Shown: in pieces, positions 1 to 6,526 of the stretch | Position numbering within the stretch: position 1 is the stretch's first letter | Layout of the letters: every line of letters starts with the position of its first letter | NCBI GenBank assembly: GCA_016210495.1 | Contig: JACQUC010000026.1 | Location: forward strand, 1-34,274 | Source: Chloroflexota bacterium | Lineage (GTDB): Bacteria > Chloroflexota > FW602-bin22 > JACPRP01 | DNA length: 34,274 nucleotides | Reading direction: 5' to 3' | Translations under genes and position numbers: made by a program | Notes under the pieces: generated by a model | Told to the model about the DNA's origin: nothing | Seen by the model: the letters and a program-made list of their open reading frames with translations, nothing else | The model's database searches: none

Positions 1-25
1 ATGAACTTTAACAATTTAATCGGGA
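1..25. repeat. Left terminal inverted repeat of the IS630 element
   Basis: This 25-base stretch matches the reverse complement of 1290-1314 without a mismatch. Base 1 probably belongs to the TA target duplication, which leaves a 24-bp element end. Confidence 0.9.
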
Positions 26-1313
26 GCAAACAATCCCACGTATCGCAGCAAGTCCAAGGAACCATCGGCATAGTTGTGGAGGAACCTATTGACCTCCTGT
101 CTTAGCTTACTGAAGTCGTCAGCCAGCCGGTGCAAATGCAACAGCTCTTGCTGTAGCTTGCGCCATAGCTTCTCTATGGGGTTGCACCAAGAAGCGTAGG
201 TAGGCAACAGCACCAGTTGGATAGGCAACTTCAGGTCCTTGTACTTGGTGACAGCTAACTCAGTGGGCTCGGTCGACCATCTCTTCGGCCGGTAGTATGG
301 CCATCTGGCTTGCTGTTCCTGCAGGGCCAGCAGAACGTCTGGATGAGTGTGGATGGGCCAGTTGTCCAGTACGATGTTGATGTGCTCGGCCCCCAGGTCA
401 CGGTACATCTGGCATACCTGCTGGTAGAACTTCACCAACTCCGGTATGCCAATCCTGTAGCGAGGGAGAAACGTGACCCTGCCCGTCAAGGCGTCCAGCG
501 TAGCCACGATCCGGGTGTGGTCGTTGGAGCGGTAGCTGAGCTCAGCCAGTGGCTGGTAGTGGCCGCGCTCCTCATAGGCGTTGGCGAGTGTCGGTTGGCG
601 ATAGAAGGTGAACTCGTCTTGATACAGCAGAACCACCCTCCCAGCGGAGGCACGCGCCTGAGCCTTGAGATCCTTGATGTAGTCGAGCTTGGCCTGGTAG
701 TCAGGATCAGGGCTGTGGACATGTTGCCGTCCTCGTTTCCAACCGATCTTCAGCCGGTCGAGGAGACGGTGTATGCCCGCCAGAGTGGTCACGCGCAGCC
801 ACTTGCAGACACGGTGAATGGCATCCAGCGTCCAGCGCGTACCCTCAATGCCGAAGGCGCGGGGGTCGCGCCGGACCACGTGCAGGAGGGATTCCTTGGC
901 GGTCTCAGCCTCTTGGAACGGAGGGGAAAAAGCGGGCTTGCGCCCGCGGCCCTCACGAATCTGCAGGCCATCGAGGCCCTGGTTGAGATAGCGCTGTCGC
1001 CACTCGCCAACCGTGTCCGGCTTACGAGGCTTGAGCAGCCCTTCTTGGGCCACGAATTTGGCCGTATAGCCCGCCGCCAGCTTCAAGACGGCGGCGGCGC
1101 GTTCCCGCATATACGGGGCCGGATGATGATCGCGGATGTCTTCGAGAGCCTTTCTTTCTACATCCGAAAGTCTCGGCCAAGGATGATTGAACATAGATGA
1201 CACCTCTCTCAAGATTGTCATCGACGATACTAGCTAGTTTCGTGCCAAGCCAATATGATAGCGATTCAAGCGGTGGTAAGCATGTTGATTCCCGATTAAA
1301 TTGTTAAAGTTCA
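2..1313 (-). mobile_element. Complete IS630-family insertion sequence
   Basis: The element is about 1312 bp and carries one DDE transposase gene. Its ends are inverted repeats: bases 1-25 are the exact reverse complement of 1290-1314. IS630 elements duplicate a TA dinucleotide on insertion. TA is present at 1314-1315, and base 1 is an A that fits the second base of the matching left TA, whose T would lie outside the window. The element interrupts a DUF499 ATPase gene, so the rest of that gene should lie to the left of the window. Perfect ends and an open transposase frame suggest a fairly recent insertion. Confidence 0.9.
16..1221 (-). CDS. IS630-family transposase
   Basis: This DDE transposase would cut and paste the surrounding element into TA sites. 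The N-terminal ~100 residues resemble a helix-turn-helix DNA-binding region of the winged-helix type (VGEWRQRY, GLDGL). The catalytic triad is visible as D202 (YQDEFTF), D286 (VLDNWPIH) and E350 (WCNPIEKLW), the typical IS630 spacing. The length of 401 residues is slightly above the usual ~350. Two starts are possible: ATG at 1221 with no clear ribosome binding site, or the ATG ten codons in (1194), which has GAGAGG upstream. The gene looks intact and nearly fills the element. Confidence 0.93.
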   Translation of the reverse strand: MTILREVSSMFNHPWPRLSDVERKALEDIRDHHPAPYMRERAAAVLKLAAGYTAKFVAQEGLLKPRKPDTVGEWRQRYLNQGLDGLQIREGRGRKPAFSPPFQEAETAKESLLHVVRRDPRAFGIEGTRWTLDAIHRVCKWLRVTTLAGIHRLLDRLKIGWKRGRQHVHSPDPDYQAKLDYIKDLKAQARASAGRVVLLYQDEFTFYRQPTLANAYEERGHYQPLAELSYRSNDHTRIVATLDALTGRVTFLPRYRIGIPELVKFYQQVCQMYRDLGAEHINIVLDNWPIHTHPDVLLALQEQQARWPYYRPKRWSTEPTELAVTKYKDLKLPIQLVLLPTYASWCNPIEKLWRKLQQELLHLHRLADDFSKLRQEVNRFLHNYADGSLDLLRYVGLFAPD

Positions 1314-1314
1314 T
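1290..1314. repeat. Right terminal inverted repeat of the IS630 element
   Basis: It is the exact inverse of 1-25. It is followed by the TA (1314-1315) expected of an IS630/Tc1-mariner target site, and then by the reading frame of the interrupted DUF499 gene. Confidence 0.9.
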
Positions 1315-1315
1315 A

Positions 1316-2284
1316 AGGGCGGCGACGACGTGCGATTTGAACGCCTCCCGATCCCGGATCGACTCCGGCGTAAAAAACCGCCGCCGGAGCACCTCGGCGA
1401 CATCCTCTTTCAAGACCGGCTGGACGGCTTCATCGCGCTCGCGGCGGAAGATGGCGTACAACTCGTTGGTGATCTCCTTACCCAGGGTATCGCTCCTGGC
1501 TGGATCGGTTGCCAGGAGCGAAGCGACGATCGCACAACGGTCGACCTTGGTCGCCGCCTGAGTGAGGCCCTGAAAGAAGTTGACCAGCCTGCCGCGCCAG
1601 ACCGGATCGAGCCCGATCTTCTCGCGGGCATACATCAGCACCTCGTCGATCAGCACCAACGTCGCGAGGCCATCTTTTGCAGGGAGCGCCAACAGTGGGC
1701 CCAGGAGGTTCTCTGCCGGCGCGCTTTCCCGCTCGGCGTCGAGGCCGTCGGCGTGCAGCATTCGCAGCCCCGTTGCCCCGGCGAGCTGAAAGGCCAGCAC
1801 GCTCCACGGCTGCCGGAGCCAGCGCGTCTCGCCATCGGCTGATCGGACCTCCATCCCCTTCTCGACGTCGAGCTTGTCGAAGCAGAGGGTCGCTATACGC
1901 GCCCTGGGTAGCGTCATGCCGATGTGTTGAATGAACTCACGCACGGCAGGCAGATCGGGAAGGCCTGCGGGATCGTTCATCAGGTGGTAGAGCGTAATGA
2001 GAGTGTGAGTTTTGCCCCCCGCCGTAGGTGAGCTCTAGCTGGCGCACCGCTTTGTCGTTCCGGCCGGCCAGGCGCATTGCCACGTCCTTGGCGAGCTCTC
2101 GCAGGTTAAACGTCGGGTAGGTGAGCGTGAAGAACTCGCGGGTATCCTGGTACACGCGCCTGGCCCTGCCCATCCCCACATCGTATAGGTCGGCAGCAAA
2201 CACCGCGAGCGATAGCTCGCCCGATTTCAGATCGTCGCGTAGCGGCACAACCTCATGCCACGGCGTCCAGTTGACTTTGCCCAT
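1316..2284 (-). pseudogene. DUF499 family ATPase, frameshifted and truncated by IS630
   Basis: The 5' part starts at ATG 2284 with GGAGGAAGAAC just upstream. It reads through residues typical of DUF499 proteins up to TYGGG, where the frame breaks. Removing one base from the run of six C (2015-2020, plus strand) restores GGGKTHTL, a P-loop, and joins the first frame to the second, which carries a Walker B-like LVLIDE. About 322 codons remain. The IS then cuts the gene, and 14 or more residues at the end of the second frame come from the element. Intact DUF499 proteins are usually around 1000 residues and accompany DUF1156 methylases in defence islands. The homopolymer indel could be a sequencing error; the insertion is not. 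Confidence 0.85.
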
Positions 2285-2381
2285 GTTCTTCCTCCTCAGA
2301 CTCTGAACTCAGACGCTGATATGCGGCTACGCTTGCGCCGCATGTGCGAGTGCGAAAATGCACCTCAAATCGCGTTTCGCA

Positions 2382-2410
2382 TTGACACGCGGCTATACCT
2401 GCGCTATACT
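2382..2410 (+). promoter_or_regulatory. Near-consensus sigma-70 promoter facing away from the neighbouring genes' strand
   Basis: The -35 box TTGACA (2382-2387) and -10 box TATACT (2405-2410) are separated by 17 bases. No plus-strand gene follows for 8 kb, and a terminator lies about 100 bases downstream, so the promoter most likely makes a short RNA. Confidence 0.75.
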
Positions 2411-2416
2411 GTAATC

Positions 2417-2540
2417 AGCAAAAACCTGTGTGACCAGGTTCATCCCCCCGGCGAAGGCGTGCCCGGCTGATGGGCGCGGGTTGGGTTTCAGGTGGCGCTT
2501 AGCCTGAATAAAAGCGACCCCAACTAGCCGGGGCGGTTTT
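2417..2540 (+). ncRNA. Candidate structured small RNA beside a DUF3800 gene
   Basis: A promoter with a 17-base spacer, about 124 nt without a convincing ORF, and a hairpin terminator with a T tract form a complete transcription unit. Helices I can pair by eye: AACCTG (2423-2428) with CAGGTT (2435-2440); CGTGCCC (2458-2464) with GGGCGCG (2472-2478), one G-U pair; TCAGG (2488-2492) with CCTGA (2503-2507); and GTTGGG (2480-2485) with CCCAAC (2518-2523), which would enclose the third hairpin and compete with the terminator stem. Candidate structured RNAs located next to DUF3800 genes are known from comparative genomics. The neighbouring gene here is DUF3800, converging from the other side. Assignment to any named motif is inference. 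Confidence 0.55.
2510..2540. terminator. Bidirectional intrinsic terminator
   Basis: AAAA (2510-2513), then CG and CCCC on one arm, pair with GGGG, CG and TTTT (2537-2540) on the other. The loop has 8 bases, with one mismatch and one bulge. A runs on one side and T runs on the other let it act on both strands: for the small RNA on the plus strand and for the DUF3800 operon on the minus strand. Confidence 0.55.
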
Positions 2541-2558
2541 GTCCTCGGCTGACTACTC

Positions 2559-3212
2559 TCATTCGTCGGCGAAGCCTGGTACCATCACGACATCAACTCC
2601 CCCGCGCACTGCCGGCAGGCTAAACCTGCGCCCCTCCACGATGCCCTCCAGCGCCATCCCAGCTATCGCGTCGGCGACCTGAAGCCCGTCCTCCTCCGCC
2701 GCTGGCCGCGCTTTCACCCGGCCCAGGTGACAGCCCGGCCGCCGCTGCGCGCACAGACGTGATAGCGCCACCCTTATCCGGCTCAGTTGCCTGGTATCCC
2801 GCCGGGCGCCATCTACTATGACCAGCGCGTCCTCCAACTGCTCCTGCCGCGCGCCGACCACCGCGTCGGCGATGAATCGCTCGGTCAGCTCCCAACCTTT
2901 CATCCGATGCCAGGAGGCTCCCAACGCCGCTTTGTCCACCACGACGACCCGCACGGCGACGGACAGGTTAGCTAGCAAATCCGCGATGGCCAGCCGCAGC
3001 GACCGCCCCGCGCTGGTGTAGTGGAGGGCGAAGCCCTCCGGAAGCCTTCGTTTCCGTCTCAGACCGCTTAACGCTTCCCGCACATCCTCATACTGGCTCG
3101 TGAAAACGGCCACGACGACGAGATGCCTGGACGAGCCTTCTCTGAACTTGAACCCCGGATCGCCCGCCCAATCGACGAAGACAAGCCGACGGCCCGAAGC
3201 CGCTGTGCTCAC
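2559..3212 (-). CDS. DUF3800 domain protein, RNase H-like fold
   Basis: The 217-residue protein matches the DUF3800 layout. It opens with a beta strand ending in an acidic residue (LVFVDWAGDPG; D14, D18), has a central acidic strand end (LVIVDGARRD; D134) and closes with the C-terminal D-x2-Q-x2-D motif (DGLQVAD; D175, Q178, D181). These acids would form a metal-binding site like that of RNase H-fold nucleases, so a role in nucleic-acid cleavage is plausible but unproven for the family. The GTG start at 3212 lies six bases after the methylase stop, so the two are probably translationally coupled. A candidate structured RNA is encoded just past its 3' end on the other strand. Confidence 0.75.
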   Translation of the reverse strand: MSTAASGRRLVFVDWAGDPGFKFREGSSRHLVVVAVFTSQYEDVREALSGLRRKRRLPEGFALHYTSAGRSLRLAIADLLANLSVAVRVVVVDKAALGASWHRMKGWELTERFIADAVVGARQEQLEDALVIVDGARRDTRQLSRIRVALSRLCAQRRPGCHLGRVKARPAAEEDGLQVADAIAGMALEGIVEGRRFSLPAVRGGVDVVMVPGFADE

Positions 3213-3218
3213 CCGGAC

Positions 3219-6200
3219 CTACAGTCCGGCGAGACGCGGCTGCTGTTTCTCGGCAGCAGTGCCCCTCGCTCCGATGTAGTTGCTGATGCTTTCGAGCAAT
3301 GATCGCTCGTCGCTCCCGGCCGGTGCCAGCTCGATCAGCGCCTGTAAGAGCTGATGGAACAGCGCGCTGCGGCGCAACCCCCGGACGTCGAGATAGTTGC
3401 TCACCTCGCCGACATCGCCCGCTTTCCAGAGGAACATCAGCCGGTGACCCTGATCGATGAGCGGGACTGGCCGTCCGGTTGCGACCTCGTAGCCCATGTC
3501 CCTTCGCTTGCGCTGGCTCCAGGGCTTGAGCCTGACCTTGCTGCCGCTTCCTTCCTCGCCGTCCTCGGCCAGTTCGTCACTGCTTTCAGCCCCGATCTCC
3601 TCTTCGTCCGCAGCCTCTCGCCCACCGGTGCGCACGAGGATGTCGAACTGGCCCGCGAGGGCAGTATCCGAAAGCCCACAAGAGACAGCATATAGAATAC
3701 ACGCCCCGGCTGGGGTGTCTTCCGTGCCGAAGTCATGCCGGTGAAGCAGGTAGTAGGTTGTGATGTCATCCAACCCGCTCACAGCCGATGCGGCCCCATC
3801 CCCAGACAGCACCCGACCTACAACGAAATCAACGACGATTCGACGGACATGCCGGAGAAACTCGTTGACGGTCATGGCCTGCCCAGGCTGGTCAGCCTTC
3901 TTGACCACGGGATGCTTGCTGTAGGCTTCGAGCGCCGGCCCGGTCGCCGCCCAGACGAAGTCTGGGCCCCGGATGCCGGCATCCCAGAAGTCGTGAAGCC
4001 GGCTCGTGATTTTGTCTCGCATTTCGTCGAGGACCACACTGTCCCAGCCGGCGCGCGCGGCCTCGGGGCGCTTCTTACAGACCAGCCAGATCGAAGAGCG
4101 TAGAGAAGCGCGGCCAAAGTTCCTGACCCCTCCACGCATCTCCGTCGCTATTGGCCAAGTCGACGTTGTAGTGAATCCCGAGCGTATGATTGCCTCGACC
4201 AAAGTCTCCCAAGCTGCCGGCTGCTTACTCGCAAACACGACGACTAGACGACCGTCACTGGACAGGCGATTCCGGCAGTTCTCGAATGCCTTCGTCATCC
4301 CTTCCTCGTACGCTTGTCGTGATCGCCTCGGATCGTTCTTGTGGCGACTGTCATCATCGATAAGCTCTCCATCCTGGCGATCATCCTCCCACTTCGGCCC
4401 CAATGGCTTTCCGAACGCTTTGTCAATATCTGGAGATAGCCCGTGTAGGGTGCGCCTTAGCCATACGTGAAAGAAGTCCATTAAGTCCGAGTACGGAATC
4501 GCATCATAGTAGGGCGGATCAGTAATGATGGCGTCGTAGCTTCCCCTGGAAGGCTGAATCGCGCTCCCGCACAAAACACTTGGGGGCATGCTATCGTGAG
4601 GCAAGGAGGATAGTAGCAGGTCAAGAACTCTCCCAATGTTGGAGACGGCCCCCACATAGAACCGGTCAGCGACACACAGGGGGTTTGCCTCAGCAAAGTC
4701 CCACGTTATCGGAAGAGCAAACCGAAGGAAGGTCTGCTTGATCTCCGTGGCGACCGGCTCCCATAAGCAAATGGTGCTCATGTAGTTCACTGCCCTGTCG
4801 AGCGCGATCGCGAGGTACCCGCTCACCGCCTCCATCCACTGTCGTGGATATCCCTCCTCACTCATCGCCGCCCAGGATCTCCGCGTTTGGCAGGCGAGAG
4901 TGCCAAGGGCCAACAACTGGCGGGATGTGAACAGGTCGCGCCAGCCCACAAGGCCATAGCCTTGCACAGAAAACGCTCGTCCAGCGCCACTACCCCCACC
5001 AGATGGCGTTGATTCCGCAGGGAGTCCAAATGGCACCCTAGCGAACACCCCACCTAGCTCGTCCGCTGATGCTCCGGCCAGTTGGGCCTCCGCATCCGTC
5101 GGCAGCCGATATTCCTTGCCCTTAGCCCTCTCGTTTTCAACTACTACCGCAGTCATCACCATACCCATACGTCCGTCGCGCCCCTCAAGACGAATGTCCT
5201 CTATGGTCGTGATACCGCCGCAGCAAGAACAGGTCACACCAGAGTGCGACATTGTGCCCGCACCAACCCGTTTGTCGTGTTCTCGCCGTTGGGCCGCAGT
5301 AGCCCCGACAACTGGCACGTCCCACTGGATACCGTATAGAACGCTACGCTTATCGGAGCCCGGCTGCACGGTCAAAACCACACGATTACTGTCTCTCTTG
5401 CTCAGCCAGCGCGTCTTGAGCAGTGGCAATTCAGTCCGACAGTGCTTACACTTCACCGTCCGTGCCCACAGGTAGGCCACCGTCAGCTTGCCGTCTACCA
5501 CCGGGTAGAATCGCTCAAGGTCCGTTCGGGCGCCCTCGAGCACCCAACGCCCCCAGGCCCGCACGTGCCAGGCGAGGTCAGCCTCGAGTGTGACAGAGGC
5601 GGCAAGTTCGGGGAACTGTCGCTCTGGGTGTTCGCCCAACCCCAGCTTTTCCAGTTGGGTGCGCAGCGTCGCGCCCTTCAGTCCCTGTGCCTTGAAGAAG
5701 GACTCCATGAAGTCGCGATCTCGCAGCACGAACGAGGGCAACGGACGCTTCTGGCCGGCGAGCTTCTGCGGATACTCCAGCGTGCACTTGAGGATGAACC
5801 ACGCCACCGGATTGATGTCGATCGCCGTCGCCTCGCAGCCGAGGCGCATGGCCTCCAATGGGATTGAGCCACCGCCGGCGAAAGGGTCCAGCACCTTGGG
5901 CGCGCGCCCACCATACGCTTCCCGAATTTTCGCCCGGAACCAGTCGAGATCAGGGCTGGACTCCCGTCCCCAATGGAGAATGCCCCCTACTGTCTCCTCG
6001 GTAACTACCTCCTCGATCTTGCCGTTGGGCATCTTCTTGCGCCTGGTCGTCTCGACCACCTTGCCAGCCAGCTTCTCAAGGATCAGCTTTCGCTCCTCGG
6101 CGTTGCCCGGATTGGGCAGCAGCGTCGCAATGAGCGCCGCCCGGCATGCTGCTAGCGGCCGGCGCGCCGGCCAAATGTGTAATGTGGAGATGTGCCCGTG

Positions 6201-6284
6201 CCGGACGTTCTTCTCGTGCACGGAGTCCAGCGAGGCTTGTTTCAAGGGAAAGGCGACTTCAATTAGGCGAGGTTGATCTGTCAT
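3219..6284 (-). CDS. DUF1156 domain DNA adenine-type methyltransferase
   Basis: This large (1021 aa) DNA methylase begins with the DUF1156 signature (AFPLKQASLDSVHEKNVRHG, then the WPARRPLAACRA stretch, residues 11-50). The SAM-binding motif I is LDPFAGGGSIPLEAM (132-146), followed by AIDINP. The catalytic motif TDPPYYDA lies near residues 588-595, the DPPY form used by amino-methylating enzymes. Paired cysteines (CKHC near 280, CSCC near 350) suggest a zinc-binding insert. Its ATG start overlaps the stop of the small upstream ORF (ATGA). DUF1156 methylases occur with DUF499 ATPases and SNF2-type helicases in predicted phage-defence loci, and this gene sits in that setting. It appears intact although its partners are damaged. 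Confidence 0.9.
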   Translation of the reverse strand: MTDQPRLIEVAFPLKQASLDSVHEKNVRHGHISTLHIWPARRPLAACRAALIATLLPNPGNAEERKLILEKLAGKVVETTRRKKMPNGKIEEVVTEETVGGILHWGRESSPDLDWFRAKIREAYGGRAPKVLDPFAGGGSIPLEAMRLGCEATAIDINPVAWFILKCTLEYPQKLAGQKRPLPSFVLRDRDFMESFFKAQGLKGATLRTQLEKLGLGEHPERQFPELAASVTLEADLAWHVRAWGRWVLEGARTDLERFYPVVDGKLTVAYLWARTVKCKHCRTELPLLKTRWLSKRDSNRVVLTVQPGSDKRSVLYGIQWDVPVVGATAAQRREHDKRVGAGTMSHSGVTCSCCGGITTIEDIRLEGRDGRMGMVMTAVVVENERAKGKEYRLPTDAEAQLAGASADELGGVFARVPFGLPAESTPSGGGSGAGRAFSVQGYGLVGWRDLFTSRQLLALGTLACQTRRSWAAMSEEGYPRQWMEAVSGYLAIALDRAVNYMSTICLWEPVATEIKQTFLRFALPITWDFAEANPLCVADRFYVGAVSNIGRVLDLLLSSLPHDSMPPSVLCGSAIQPSRGSYDAIITDPPYYDAIPYSDLMDFFHVWLRRTLHGLSPDIDKAFGKPLGPKWEDDRQDGELIDDDSRHKNDPRRSRQAYEEGMTKAFENCRNRLSSDGRLVVVFASKQPAAWETLVEAIIRSGFTTTSTWPIATEMRGGVRNFGRASLRSSIWLVCKKRPEAARAGWDSVVLDEMRDKITSRLHDFWDAGIRGPDFVWAATGPALEAYSKHPVVKKADQPGQAMTVNEFLRHVRRIVVDFVVGRVLSGDGAASAVSGLDDITTYYLLHRHDFGTEDTPAGACILYAVSCGLSDTALAGQFDILVRTGGREAADEEEIGAESSDELAEDGEEGSGSKVRLKPWSQRKRRDMGYEVATGRPVPLIDQGHRLMFLWKAGDVGEVSNYLDVRGLRRSALFHQLLQALIELAPAGSDERSLLESISNYIGARGTAAEKQQPRLAGL

Positions 6285-6526
6285 TGCACGTCCGTCCTCT
6301 GTTTGATTTCCTTGCCCTGCCGAGAATCGGCCTCGAAAGTGCCGGACCTGATGCTCTTTCGGCCTTCTTCAAACGCTTCCGGCGTGGCTATTTCAAGCGC
6401 CTGGGTCAAGGTGTTGTATCAATCGTCATTACGCCCCACCTCAGCTAGCAACTGGTCGTGGGAAAGCTCGCGCCAGTACGTTTCGCACTGAGCGAATGCG
6501 CCCCCAACGCTTGTCGCTACAATCAC
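6281..6526 (-). pseudogene. Small 81-codon gene with an in-frame TGA
   Basis: A reading frame starts at GTG 6526, overlapping the helicase stop (GTGA), and ends at a TGA overlapping the methylase start (ATGA). Both junctions are typical of coupled operon genes. One TGA at 6419-6421 interrupts it after 35 codons. The first half contains CETYWRELSHDQLLAEVGR and the second YNTLTQALEIATPEAFEEGR; both read like ordinary soluble protein in the same frame. The simplest explanation is a CGA to TGA nonsense change. I see no convincing SECIS-like hairpin after this TGA, nor a redox motif around it. I do not recognise the family. Confidence 0.55.

Noticed and set aside
310..1200. Plus-strand open frame of 296 codons across the transposase gene
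   Set aside because: The opposite strand carries a full DDE transposase with all catalytic residues; this frame is its mirror.
2285..2558. The structured intergenic segment as a riboswitch for DUF499 on the minus strand
   Set aside because: The near-consensus promoter and the helix-then-terminator order fit plus-strand transcription; I found no comparable minus-strand promoter. A minus-strand leader role is not excluded.
6419..6421. TGA in the small operon gene as a second selenocysteine codon
   Set aside because: The surrounding residues (GRNDD-U-YNTLTQ) show no redox motif and the following bases do not form a convincing SECIS-like hairpin; a nonsense change is simpler.
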